Shown: positions 22,502 through 30,630 of the stretch, piece by piece
Position numbering within the stretch: the first letter of the stretch is position 1
Layout: each line of letters opens with the position of its first letter
Translations under genes and position numbers: made by a program
Notes under the pieces: generated by a model
Seen by the model: only the letters and a program-made list of their open reading frames with translations
What the model was told of the DNA's origin: nothing
The model's database searches: none
Source of the DNA: Nonomuraea cypriaca
GTDB lineage: Bacteria > Actinomycetota > Actinomycetes > Streptosporangiales > Streptosporangiaceae
Direction: 5' to 3'
DNA: 41,941 nt
NCBI RefSeq assembly: GCF_015645445.1
Contig: NZ_JADOGI010000082.1
Span: 1 to 41,941 of the forward strand

Positions 22502-22887
22502 TGGCTGTCCATGAGGATGTGGCCCACCGACTCAGCGTCTGGGCGATGAGCGGGCGTGTGGCGAAGAACCACGGGCTTCACGCATCCGGGGCGCCTCACC
22601 GTACTCACTGCCAGGTCATGAGGTGCGCCCCCAGCGTTGGGCGGGCTGCGGGCCGCGGGCTACCCGCTCGCCGGCGATCGTGACGTCGACCAGTTCCTTC
22701 AGCAGGGCGCGTTGTTGCTCTCATGAACGCCATGCCGGTTGCGTGCGTATCCACAGGTGAGACGGAGATCAGCTATCACCAATAGTAAACCTCTCTACCT
22801 GGCGAAATTGCGCGGAACAGGGCACTATCCTTCCTGCCTTCTGTACTATTTCGGCCCAGGTTCGGAGCTTTACGAGGAGGCATCGTA
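22502..22887. other. Gap of 386 bp before the NlpC/P60 gene
   Basis: No protein motif is seen. The last 110 bp are less GC-rich (CAATAGTAAACCTCTCTACC, TGTACTATTTCGG) and probably hold the promoter and leader of the next gene. I looked for a c-di-AMP (ydaO) riboswitch, which often precedes such genes, and did not find its conserved blocks. Confidence 0.45.
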
Positions 22888-23868
22888 GTGGCCATGTGGA
22901 CGAGGCTGGGGCGAACAGCAGTAGCCACGGCGTTAGCCTTGATCGCACTGGCCGCAGCCCCTGGCGGCGCTCTCGCCGACCCATCGCCCGCCAAGGTCAG
23001 AGCCAAGCTGGTGAAGCTCAACGAGCAGGCAGATCAGCTGGTCGAGCGGTACAACCAGGCCACCGAGGCGTACAAGAAGGCCAAGAAGAAGTACGACACC
23101 CTGAACACCGAGCTCGGCCGCAAAGACGCCCAGGCCAAGGTTCTCCGCCAGGAACTCGCCACGATGGCGATCAACGGCTACCAGTCCGGCCCGTTGGAGC
23201 GCTGGCAGGGATTCGCCTTCCAGACCAACCCAGAAACGACCCTGAGCAGCATCGCCTCTCTCGAGCAACTGGCGCAGGACAGAGCGGCCAAGGTCCGTGC
23301 CTACGAGGCGACCACCAAGGAACTGCGCGATCGACGCGCCGAAGCCGAACGCGTCCTGACAGAGACCGACGATGCACGCGACAAGGTGCGCGGAGAGAAA
23401 GCGAAAGTGGACAAACTGGTCGACGAACAGACCAAGCTCCTGCGACGGCTGGGCACCTTCCAGACAGGTGATCCCAACAGCCCAGGCATCCAGTACACCG
23501 GTCCTGCCTCCGGCAACGCCCGTAGCGCGCTCCAGTTCGCCTTCGCCCAGGTCGGCAAGCCCTACCGGTACGGCGGCACCGGGCCCGGCTCCTACGACTG
23601 CTCCGGTCTCACCCAAGCCGCCTGGCGCACCGGCGGAGTCGAGCTGCCCCGGACGACCTGGACCCAATGGGCATGGGGCGCCAGCCGCCGTGTCCCCCTG
23701 GACGCGCTACAACCCGGAGACCTGCTCTTCAGCAATGGTCTCGGACACATGGGCATGTACGCCGGCAACGGAAAAATGGTGCACGCGCCTCAGACCGGCG
23801 ACATCATCAAAGTGGTCGACCTCGACGACTACTGGCGCAACCGCCTGCTCGGCGCAGTCCGCCCATGA
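22888..23868 (+). CDS. Secreted NlpC/P60 peptidoglycan endopeptidase with coiled coil
   Basis: 326 residues; GTG 22888 follows GAGGAGG with a 7-bp spacing. A signal peptide (TALALIALAAAPGGALA) is followed by a long coiled coil (about 35-200; KLVKLNEQADQLVERYNQAT, KKAKKKYDTLNTELGRKDAQ) and an NlpC/P60 domain: QVGKPYRYGGTGPGSYDCSG with catalytic Cys238, RTTWTQW, GDLLFSNGLGHMGMYAGNGK with His287, and a third polar residue at VHAP (His299). Members cleave the D-Glu to diaminopimelate bond in peptidoglycan stems during growth and division (RipA-like organisation). The coiled coil usually controls access to the active site. Intact and apparently monocistronic; a general cell-wall gene within the metal island. 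Confidence 0.9.
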   Translation: MAMWTRLGRTAVATALALIALAAAPGGALADPSPAKVRAKLVKLNEQADQLVERYNQATEAYKKAKKKYDTLNTELGRKDAQAKVLRQELATMAINGYQSGPLERWQGFAFQTNPETTLSSIASLEQLAQDRAAKVRAYEATTKELRDRRAEAERVLTETDDARDKVRGEKAKVDKLVDEQTKLLRRLGTFQTGDPNSPGIQYTGPASGNARSALQFAFAQVGKPYRYGGTGPGSYDCSGLTQAAWRTGGVELPRTTWTQWAWGASRRVPLDALQPGDLLFSNGLGHMGMYAGNGKMVHAPQTGDIIKVVDLDDYWRNRLLGAVRP

Positions 23869-24188
23869 TGGTCAGCGCGTTGATGCGAGCCCTGGACAAG
23901 TAGCCGCCACTGATCCGAGTGACCCAGCGATCATCTACGTGCAGGCTTCTCAGCGTAGCCATCTCCGAAGCCCTCGCCACGGGGCAGCGCAGCGTGAACG
24001 TGCCCCTGACCGACGCCCAGGGCTGGGTGACCACGGCGGAAGCCAGGAAGTTCTGCATCATGGAGAAGGTCGGTTCGTTCACCACGCGTCATCCCTGCTG
24101 CGCACCGCGCGTGACCAACATCCATATTCCCAGGCCGCGGCCGAAGCGATGAAGATCGGCAGCGCCAGTAACTTGCGCCCCGCCGGGG
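23869..24188. other. Gap of 320 bp with a small unidentified frame
   Basis: One plus-strand frame (23919-24152) reads SVAISEALATGQRSVNVPLT, DAQGWVTTAEARKFCIMEKV, which looks protein-like but matches nothing I know and has no good ribosome-binding site. It may be a C-terminal scrap. GCCCC-GCC-GGGGC at 24177-24189 abuts the copA stop and may terminate it. Confidence 0.35.
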
Positions 24189-26897
24189 CTAGCGCCGTTT
24201 GCTCGGCCGGGCGTGTGACAGCGGTCCCTGCGCGGTGAAGGAGTCGCGGCAGCGGGTGGAGCAGAACCAGTACGTGCTGCCGTCACGTTCGATAGAGGCG
24301 GCGGCGGTGGCAGGATCGACGCTCATGCCGCAGACCGGGTCGACGGCCTGGTCCGGCTCCTTCCCGGTCTCGACGGTGACGGCCTGGCCAGCCGGGGGCT
24401 CGGGCGTCGGCAGCAGGTCTGGCGGGGTGAAGCGGCGTAGCCGGTTGGCGTTTCCGACCACCGACAGCGATGACAGGGCCATCGCGGCGGCGGCGATGAC
24501 AGGCGAGAGCCGGATGCCCAGGAACGGGTACAGGACGCCCGCGGCGACGGGGATGCCGACGACGTTGTAGACGAAGGCCAGGAACAGGTTCTGGCGGATG
24601 TTGCGCATGGTGGCCCGGGACAGGCGCACTGCGGTGACGATTCCGGCGAGCGCGCCGGAGATCAGGGTGATGTCGGAGGCCTCGATGGCCACGTCGGTGC
24701 CGGTGCCGATGGCGAAGCCGACGTCGGCCTGGGCCAGGGCGGGGGCGTCGTTGATGCCGTCGCCGACCATGCCGACGCGCCGATCTTCGCTCTGGAGCCG
24801 GGCGATCTCGGCGGCCTTGTGCTCGGGGAGCACTTCGGCCAGCACGCGGGTGATACCGATCTGGTGGGCGATGGCCTCGGCGGTGCGCTGGTTGTCGCCC
24901 GTGATCATCACGACGTTCAAGCCGAGCCGCTGGAGCGCGGCGACGGCGTCACGGGAGTCGTCTTTGACGGTGTCGGCAACGCCGAGCACCCCGACAGGCT
25001 CGCCGTCGATGGCGACCATGATCGGGGTGCGGCCGGCCGCGGCGAGCCGGTCGGTGGGCGTCTCCAGCGCCTCGGTCCCCACTCCGGCGACGGACAGCAG
25101 CCGACGGCCGCCGACCAGCACGCGGTGGCCCTCGACGGTGACGGAGATGCCCTTGCCGGTGACCGAGTCGAATTCCGACGGGTCCGTCAGTGCCTGGCCG
25201 CGATCGGTGGCGCCGGTGACGACCGCCTGGCCGAGGGGATGCTCGGAGGAGCGTTCGGCGGAGGCGGCCAGGCGCAGGAGGTCATCGGCGGTCCAGGCGC
25301 CGGTCGGCTCGACGTCGGTGAGCGCCGGCCGACCGCGGGTGATGGTGCCGGTCTTGTCCAGCACGATCGTGTCCAGCTTGTGCGCGGTCTCCAGGGCCGC
25401 CGCGTCCCGGATCAGGATGCCGGCCTGGGCGCCCTTGCCCGTACCGACCATGATCGACAGCGGGGTGGCCAGGCCCAGGGCGCAGGGGCAGGCGATGATG
25501 AGCACCGCCACCGCCGCAACCAGGGCGAGGGTGAACGCCGGCGCGGGCCCGGCGACATACCAGACCGCGAACGTGACCACGGCGATGGCCATGACCGCGG
25601 GCACGAAGTAGCCGGACACCAGGTCAGCCAGCCGCTGGATGGGGGCTCTGGACGCCTGCGCCGCCTGGACCAGGCGGATGATCTGGGCCAGCACTGTCTG
25701 CGCGCCGACCTTCTCGGCCCGGAACGTGAACGCGCCGGTCTGGTTCACGGTCGCGCCCACCACCGCGTCGCCCGGCTCCTTCCCCACCGGGATCGATTCG
25801 CCGGTGACCATGGACTCATCCAGCGTGGAGCGGCCGTCCACGACCAAGCCGTCCACCGGGACCTTCTCTCCGGGCCGGACGATCACGAGGTCGCCGGGCG
25901 CCACGTCGGCGATGGGGATCTCGCGCTCGGCGCCGTCGCGGCGTACCCAGGCGGTCCTGGCCTGCAGGCCAATCAGCTTGCGGATGGCCTCGCCGGTGCC
26001 CGCCCTCGCGCGCGCCTCCAACAAGCGGCCGAGCAGGATCAGCGTCAGGATGACGCCGACGGCCTCGAAGTACACCTCACGCAGCTCAGCCGGTAGCAAC
26101 CCTGGTGCGATGGTGACCAGCAGGCTGTAGCCGTAAGCCGCACAGGTACCGAGCGTGATGAGGCTGTTCATCTCCGCGGCCCGGTGGCGCAGGCTCAGCC
26201 AGCCGACCCGGTGGATCGGCCAGCCGGCGTAGAACATCACCGGCGTGATCAGCGCGAGCTGCACCCAGCGATCCAGCAGGAAGGCGGGCATCCAGGTGGC
26301 GCCGAAGAACTCGTGCGCCATCACCGCCACCGCCACCGGCGCGGTCAGGACCGCTCCGATCAGCACGCGCCGCGACAGGTCCCGGATCTCCGCCCGCCGG
26401 TCCGCCGCCTCGGTGTCGGTGTCGTCTTCGGTGAGGACCGGCGTGCTGGCCACTGCCTGGGCGGCTGCGTCCTCAGAGTGTCCGTCCGCGGTCGTCTCGC
26501 CGCGCGCAGGCTGCCCGTTCGGGCCTGGTTCGACGATGAGGCGGCCGCGCACCATGTTCATGCCGCAGACGAAGCCGTACTCGCCGGCCTCGGACGGGGT
26601 CAGCTCCACGGCGGTGGACTGGAAGGCTGGCAGCACCTGGTCGATGTTGAAGTCGGGGAATACGACGTGCGAGGTGCACTCGCCGCTCTCGTGCCGGTCG
26701 AAGACCAGACGCAGAGGGACGCCCTGGCGGGCGCGGATGACGTCAGGCGCGTAGCCGCCCTTGACGGCGACGTGGATCTCTTGCACACCGCCGTGCAGGT
26801 CGGCGAGGCGGCTCTTTCTCGGGCCGAAGAAATACCAGGCGAGGAATGCGACCAACCCAGCGGATGCGACGATGACCACCCAGTCGGTTCCGATCAT
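24189..26897 (-). CDS. copA: Copper-transporting P1B-type ATPase with cupredoxin and YHS domains
   Basis: 902 residues. A first helix (VVIVASAGLVAFLAWYFFG) leads into a cupredoxin-like domain at about 35-125 with ECTSHVVFPDFNI and EYGFVCGMNMVRGRL, whose Cys, His and Met residues look like copper ligands. The ATPase core follows: SMVTGES (actuator), ACPCALG with CPC at 470-472 in the transport helix, phosphorylated Asp514 in DKTGT, SEHPLGQA, and GDGINDAP from 712. A YHS/TRASH domain (DPVCGMSVDP...YWFCSTRCRDSF) fills 853-902. The usual N-terminal CxxC heavy-metal domains are absent. It exports Cu(I) at the membrane. Translationally coupled to the small gene upstream; a BlaI-type site lies before that gene. 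Confidence 0.93.
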   Translation of the reverse strand: MIGTDWVVIVASAGLVAFLAWYFFGPRKSRLADLHGGVQEIHVAVKGGYAPDVIRARQGVPLRLVFDRHESGECTSHVVFPDFNIDQVLPAFQSTAVELTPSEAGEYGFVCGMNMVRGRLIVEPGPNGQPARGETTADGHSEDAAAQAVASTPVLTEDDTDTEAADRRAEIRDLSRRVLIGAVLTAPVAVAVMAHEFFGATWMPAFLLDRWVQLALITPVMFYAGWPIHRVGWLSLRHRAAEMNSLITLGTCAAYGYSLLVTIAPGLLPAELREVYFEAVGVILTLILLGRLLEARARAGTGEAIRKLIGLQARTAWVRRDGAEREIPIADVAPGDLVIVRPGEKVPVDGLVVDGRSTLDESMVTGESIPVGKEPGDAVVGATVNQTGAFTFRAEKVGAQTVLAQIIRLVQAAQASRAPIQRLADLVSGYFVPAVMAIAVVTFAVWYVAGPAPAFTLALVAAVAVLIIACPCALGLATPLSIMVGTGKGAQAGILIRDAAALETAHKLDTIVLDKTGTITRGRPALTDVEPTGAWTADDLLRLAASAERSSEHPLGQAVVTGATDRGQALTDPSEFDSVTGKGISVTVEGHRVLVGGRRLLSVAGVGTEALETPTDRLAAAGRTPIMVAIDGEPVGVLGVADTVKDDSRDAVAALQRLGLNVVMITGDNQRTAEAIAHQIGITRVLAEVLPEHKAAEIARLQSEDRRVGMVGDGINDAPALAQADVGFAIGTGTDVAIEASDITLISGALAGIVTAVRLSRATMRNIRQNLFLAFVYNVVGIPVAAGVLYPFLGIRLSPVIAAAAMALSSLSVVGNANRLRRFTPPDLLPTPEPPAGQAVTVETGKEPDQAVDPVCGMSVDPATAAASIERDGSTYWFCSTRCRDSFTAQGPLSHARPSKRR

Positions 26898-27079
26898 GAG
26901 ACATCGCCACCCTTCGACTCTCGCGCGCGGTCGTGTTCCGCCACCTGGTGCCCGTGGTCAGCCTGGTGGCCGCCCATGGACCGCATCATCACCGGGCACA
27001 TCAGGACGACTGCCACGAGGAGGACCGTGCTAACCGGCGCGCCGGCCCAGATTGCCACCCGCGCCGCTGCGGTCGCCAC
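26894..27079 (-). CDS. Small CopA-linked membrane protein, start unclear (possible frameshift)
   Basis: The frame from GTG 27079 gives 61 residues: an Ala-rich start, one helix (AIWAGAPVSTVLLVAVVLMC), PVMMRSMGGHQADHGHQ and a polar tail. Met/His-rich one-helix proteins of this shape commonly accompany copper ATPases. Its stop overlaps the copA start (ATGA). However, the only good ribosome-binding site (GGAGGAATCC) precedes ATG 27104, which is in another frame and reads MIKKSRCRCGDRSG. A one-base indel in the GAAATCGC stretch would join MIKK to the membrane helix. Either a frameshift or a sequencing error is likely; use of the weak GTG is the alternative. Confidence 0.55.
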   Translation of the reverse strand: MATAAARVAIWAGAPVSTVLLVAVVLMCPVMMRSMGGHQADHGHQVAEHDRARESKGGDVS

Positions 27080-27120
27080 AGCGGCAGCGCGATTTCTTGA
27101 TCATGGATTCCTCCGCCGTT

Positions 27121-27136
27121 CTACTATCGAAAGTAG
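27121..27136. promoter_or_regulatory. Probable BlaI/CopY-type operator of the copA operon
   Basis: CTACTATCGAAAGTAG: arms CTACT/AGTAG, 16 bp. It lies 5 bp upstream of the GGAGG preceding ATG 27104, so bound repressor would cover the promoter or block the start. Shares CTAC-N-ATCG-NNN-GTAG with the blaI upstream site. Confidence 0.6.
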
Positions 27137-27233
27137 GAGGTCTGTGTCGAGTCTGTCCTACCGGTGATCCCGCTGGAACGGCAGAAAGTCCCGAGTGGCA
27201 GGGTCGAAGGTCCCATCACAGCCTGTGACGAGG

Positions 27234-27590
27234 TCAGGAGGAGCGGAGAAAGCCGCCCATTGACCCGGCATGATCCATCGTCTCGATCTGAGGCTCCTGG
27301 GAGGCCTTGATCTTCTCCGCCAGGGCCTTGACCTCCTTGTCGGCCGCCCGCGTATCAGCCAGATCGGCCAGCTCGACCGCCTGCTCGTGGTGCATGCTCA
27401 TCATCTGCGCGAACATCACGTCCGCGTCATTGAAATCGGCGCTCGGCTGAGCGCTCGTTGTCGTCGTGACGGGGACAGCACGGGATACGGCAGACATATC
27501 CTGGCTCACCGGCACATCGCCACAGGCGACGAGGACCAGCACGCCCGCCGCAAAGGATGTGAGGCGGGTAACCGCCGATTTGATGATCAT
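27234..27590 (-). pseudogene. Truncated DUF305 lipoprotein
   Basis: 118 residues from ATG 27590. Signal peptide with lipobox (AAGVLVLVAC), a Thr/Ser linker, then the first DUF305 motif FNDADVMFAQMMSMHHEQAV and ELADLADTRAADKEVKALAE, closely matching the first half of the protein at 19676-20284. After PQIETM the sequence changes to DHAGSMGGFLRSS and stops, so the second HHxxAIxMA repeat is missing. A half-domain might still dimerise, but truncation is the simpler reading. It is downstream of nothing obvious and 98 bp from the copA-operon operator side. Confidence 0.65.
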
Positions 27591-27789
27591 GGGCTCTGAA
27601 CCCCCGATCGCAAGGATGTCAACCTGCGAGTATGCGTATGCCGACCAGCCCATACTTACCCCGAACGGGAATCGCTACCGTGTCTCGTCTCCTAGCGGCA
27701 AGCCAGGTCGGCTGCCCGATGACTGGACAGCCGACGTTCAGTCTCTGGAGTCGGTTGAGGATCTTCCTCGGCTATCGCAACTGTGCACC

Positions 27790-27984
27790 GTGCCTACCGC
27801 GAGCTTTGCAGACCTGGCCGACGCGGTCCACGGGGAGGACCAGGTCACGCCGCCGGCACCCGAGGTGATCGTGGACGTCCGCCTCGGCAACGAGTGGGAC
27901 GCGGGCCCCATCGACGGCGGGACACACCTGCCACTCCCCCTCATCGAGCGACACATCGGGGAGATCTCGCTGGGCACGATCTGA
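27790..27984 (+). pseudogene. Rhodanese-domain fragment
   Basis: Reads TASFADLADAVHGEDQ, APEVIVDVRLGNEWDAGPID, GGTHLPLPLIERHIGEI and then stops. This is the first half of a rhodanese domain (VxDVRxxxEWxxGxIxGxxHxPL). The HCxxGxR active-site loop that should follow is missing. Such domains are often fused to metallo-beta-lactamase folds, but no such domain is seen upstream. There is no clear ribosome-binding site, and the 200 bp upstream hold nothing recognisable. Confidence 0.6.
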
Positions 27985-28083
27985 CTGAAGACGCCAAGGA
28001 ACCTGCCCTCCGTCGCCGTGATCGCCGCCATGGCGGCCCGCACGGCAACGATAATCGTGCTCGACGTCGGGAAGTGGCGGCCT

Positions 28084-29049
28084 TCATGACCGCGTTCGGG
28101 ATTCTCGGTCCAGCATGGCAGCGAAACCGTCGAGGTGGCGTGCGAGGCTGTACTCGAACAGCCCGTCCAGGTCCGACACCGTTTCCTCGGGAATCGCGGC
28201 CAGGAGAGGAAATCGTCCGCGGCCGAGGAGTTCGTCCGCCCGGCCCTGCTGTGCGAGCCGCCACCGGGTGAGCGTCACTCCGGTCTCATCCTCCGCTTCG
28301 GCTTCGTCGGCCATGGACAGGGCGATGGTGACGACCAGCGCGTGTAGCGTGAGTGCCTCACGGATTCGCGTCGTCATGGGCAGCCCGAGCCCGTCGAGCG
28401 CGCGCAGGGTCCACTCGGTGTGAGCCATCATGTTGGGCACGAGCAACGGGCGCGTGAAGGAGACGGCCCTGGGCAGCCAGAGATGTCGGCGCCCCAGCTC
28501 CCATTGTCGGCGGGAGATCAGTTCGAGTTTGGCTCGCCACCCCTCCGGCCCGGGGATCGGTAGCTCTGGTTCGGCGAAGACTTCGTTGACCATCTGCGTC
28601 ACCAGTTCGTCCTTGTTCGCCACGTGCCGGTACAGCGACATCGCACCGACGTCGAGTTCCGTCGCCAGTCGCCGCATGGATACGGCGTCGAGTCCTTCAA
28701 GGTCGGCGATCGCGATGGCGGTTTGGAGTACGTGCTCGCGGTTCAGTGTCTGCTTCGGGATGTCGGCTCGCCGCGGGCTTGGCGGCGTGGTCGGGCCGGC
28801 CGGCTGTTCCTGGACCGTACGGATGCTGACCACCGTGCCGGCGCCGACCTTCGTTTCGACCAGCCCTTCGTCGCGGAGAGCAGCCATCACTTTCGTCGCG
28901 GTCGCGACCGCTACGCCCCCTCGCTGGGCGATCTGCCGGATCGAGGGCATCCGATCGCCTGGCCGCAGGTCGCCGGTCAGAATCCGGGAACGGAACTCCG
29001 CGACGATCCGCCGGTAGGGCGGATCCGGACGTTGCGTTGACGACGGCAT
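28084..29049 (-). CDS. Double-HTH regulator: GntR N-terminus plus TetR-type domain
   Basis: 321 residues from ATG 29049 (GAGG just upstream); ATG 29064 is also possible. Residues 10-75 are a GntR winged helix (YRRIVAEFRSRILTGDLRPG, MPSIRQIAQRGGVAVATATK, DEGLVETKVGAGTVV). From about 95 a second, TetR-type HTH follows (REHVLQTAIAIADLEGLDAV, MRRLATELDVGAMSLYRHVA, NKDELVTQMV), then a TetR C-terminal helical domain (MMAHTEWTLRALDGLGLPMT). Tandem GntR-TetR proteins are a known actinobacterial design, related to the TetR class with a TetR_C_1-like ligand domain that often binds drugs. A perfect 12-bp inverted repeat precedes the gene, suggesting autoregulation and control of the divergent membrane protein. 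Confidence 0.85.
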   Translation of the reverse strand: MPSSTQRPDPPYRRIVAEFRSRILTGDLRPGDRMPSIRQIAQRGGVAVATATKVMAALRDEGLVETKVGAGTVVSIRTVQEQPAGPTTPPSPRRADIPKQTLNREHVLQTAIAIADLEGLDAVSMRRLATELDVGAMSLYRHVANKDELVTQMVNEVFAEPELPIPGPEGWRAKLELISRRQWELGRRHLWLPRAVSFTRPLLVPNMMAHTEWTLRALDGLGLPMTTRIREALTLHALVVTIALSMADEAEAEDETGVTLTRWRLAQQGRADELLGRGRFPLLAAIPEETVSDLDGLFEYSLARHLDGFAAMLDRESRTRS

Positions 29050-29084
29050 GGGACCTCGATCCATATGGGTGTCCTGCGCTGCGG

Positions 29085-29122
29085 CAAGTGTACTAGTTCA
29101 ATTTCCGCGTACTAGTACACTT
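29085..29122. promoter_or_regulatory. Operator candidate: perfect 12-bp inverted repeat
   Basis: AAGTGTACTAGT (29085-29096) and ACTAGTACACTT (29111-29122), exact inverted copies with a 13-bp spacer. Each arm itself contains an ACTAGT palindrome. It lies in the divergent promoter region of the GntR/TetR gene, 36 bp from its start. Confidence 0.7.
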
Positions 29123-29182
29123 TCTGGGGTCCACAAGACCGATTGTGCAAGCATTTCGCGTAGTCGGGCTTACCATGTGCGC

Positions 29183-29521
29183 ATGACGCTAAATACACCG
29201 TACGCATCCGTGCGGCATGCGGTGCTGGACGTCCTTGCCGAAGCGTTCTTGAGCGATTCCGTTGCCCGTCAGCTCGTCCCCTCGCAGTGGCTGGAGCCGA
29301 CCACAGGCCGGGCGCCCGGCACGGAGCATCCGGACGCGCCCGAGGTGGTCCCGAGCTTCCTGGCGCGCCGGCTCCTTCCCGGCAACACAGCGGGCACCAC
29401 AGAACTGGTGCGCCGCCCACTCGTGCCGCGGTTCTGCCCACCGGATCGAGGGTGGTTCGCTCCAATGATGCTCGGCGCAGCCTCCACCAGCATGGGCGAC
29501 ACCGGAATGGGGATCGTATGA
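29183..29521 (+). CDS. Unidentified small protein, coupled to the next gene
   Basis: 112 residues from ATG 29183 (MTLNTPYASVRHAVLDVLAE), without a convincing ribosome-binding site. It has a helical start, a Pro/Arg-rich centre and a C-terminus FAPMMLGAASTSMGDTGMGI. Its stop overlaps the ATG of the membrane protein (ATGA at 29518-29521), which is the main support that it is translated. I recognise no domain. It could be a real small gene or the residue of a larger gene whose end was kept. Confidence 0.35.
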   Translation: MTLNTPYASVRHAVLDVLAEAFLSDSVARQLVPSQWLEPTTGRAPGTEHPDAPEVVPSFLARRLLPGNTAGTTELVRRPLVPRFCPPDRGWFAPMMLGAASTSMGDTGMGIV

Positions 29522-30561
29522 ATCAGTTGTCCGGCTCGTTCGCCGAAGTGCGGTCGTGGCATCGACCGTTGATGATCATGGTGGCGGCGATGTCCGCGCT
29601 CGTCGTCGTCGCGAGCTTCGGTCTCTTCGCCGACGGTCGTGAGCTCATGCAGGCATCGATCTGGGCGAAGCCGTTGAAGTTCGGGGTGTCGTTCGTCATC
29701 TACGGCGCGACGCTCGCCTGGCTGTTGCCGAAGCTTCGCCGGGCAAGGCGCACGATGTGGACCCTCGGAACGGCCTTCGCCGTCACCGGGCTGATCGACG
29801 TCGGTTTCATCGCGGTGCAGGCCGCCCGCGGCACCTACAGCCATTTCAATGTCAATACCGATGCGTTCAACCAGATCGGGCAGGTGGTCTTCTCCTCAGG
29901 CGTGATCGGGTTGTTCGGGGCGAGCCTGCTCATCGCCGTCATGCTGCTGTTCCAGCGGGTCGGCGACACGGCACTCACCTGGGCCCTGCGCGTCGGGATC
30001 GTGCTGTCCGTCATCGGCATGGCGCTGGCGTCCTTCATCCGTGGGTGGGCCGCGACCGGGCCACGGACGGCCGAGGACGCCTACGGGAACCCGGTCACGC
30101 TGCTGGGGCAGCACGGGGTCGGGGCACCGGACGGCGACGGCATGCCGATCACGAACTGGAGCACCGTGGGTGGCGACCTGCGCGTTCCGCACTTCATCGG
30201 CCTGCACTCCGTCCAGGTGTTCGTGCTCGCGGTGCTGCTTCTCACCGCCCTCGCGGCCCGGATCAGCTGGCTGCGCAGCGAACGCGTGCGCGCCCAGCTG
30301 ACCGGGGTCGTCATCCTGGGCTACACCGCGCTGTTCGCCATCACGACGTGGCAGGCGATGCGCGGCCAGTCACTGGTCCACCCCGACGCGGCTACGTGGA
30401 CCGCGCTCGCCGTAACGGTAGTCGTGACCGCACTGCTGGCGGCTCTGGCCATCTCGGCCGCCCGCCGCGAGGTGGCGCCCGCCAGCGACGGGCACTCGCC
30501 CGGCACGCCGCCTCGCGGGCCCGTCGGGTCCTTGAGCCGGGACCATACCGTGGCTCGATGA
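29518..30561 (+). CDS. Polytopic membrane protein of unknown function
   Basis: 347 residues, start set by the ATGA overlap. About seven to eight transmembrane helices: LMIMVAAMSALVVVASFGLF, WAKPLKFGVSFVIYGATLAW, TAFAVTGLIDVGFIAVQAA, VVFSSGVIGLFGASLLIAVM, LRVGIVLSVIGMALASFI, FIGLHSVQVFVLAVLLLTAL, VVILGYTALFAITTWQAM and AVTVVVTALLAALAISAA. A long outer loop with NWSTVGGDLRVPHFIGLHSV carries polar and His residues. I know similar actinobacterial membrane proteins with an IWxKPxKFxxS signature, unassigned. It follows the GntR/TetR regulator divergently, so it may be its target, perhaps an efflux or membrane-stress protein; that is inference. Confidence 0.75.
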   Translation: MNQLSGSFAEVRSWHRPLMIMVAAMSALVVVASFGLFADGRELMQASIWAKPLKFGVSFVIYGATLAWLLPKLRRARRTMWTLGTAFAVTGLIDVGFIAVQAARGTYSHFNVNTDAFNQIGQVVFSSGVIGLFGASLLIAVMLLFQRVGDTALTWALRVGIVLSVIGMALASFIRGWAATGPRTAEDAYGNPVTLLGQHGVGAPDGDGMPITNWSTVGGDLRVPHFIGLHSVQVFVLAVLLLTALAARISWLRSERVRAQLTGVVILGYTALFAITTWQAMRGQSLVHPDAATWTALAVTVVVTALLAALAISAARREVAPASDGHSPGTPPRGPVGSLSRDHTVAR

Positions 30562-30590
30562 GAACGAAGACTCGCGCCGCGTGGACGTCG

Positions 30591-30630
30591 AACGGGTGTC
30601 GGGTCGGCGTCAGCCGCTTCGACACCCGTT
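30591..30630 (+). terminator. Hairpin after the membrane-protein gene
   Basis: AACGGGTGTCG (30591-30601) and CGACACCCGTT (30620-30630) are exact inverted copies, 11-bp stem, 18-nt loop, 30 bp after the stop. There is no T-tract. Confidence 0.5.

Noticed and set aside
22700..22887. c-di-AMP (ydaO-type) riboswitch before the NlpC/P60 gene
   Set aside because: Common in front of actinobacterial cell-wall hydrolases, but the conserved GACGG/GGGGAC-type blocks and pseudoknot parts are not present here.
24598..26754. Long plus-strand frames (337, 425, 163 and 169 residues) opposite copA
   Set aside because: They are frames forced open by high GC at the third codon position of copA; no ribosome-binding sites or domains.
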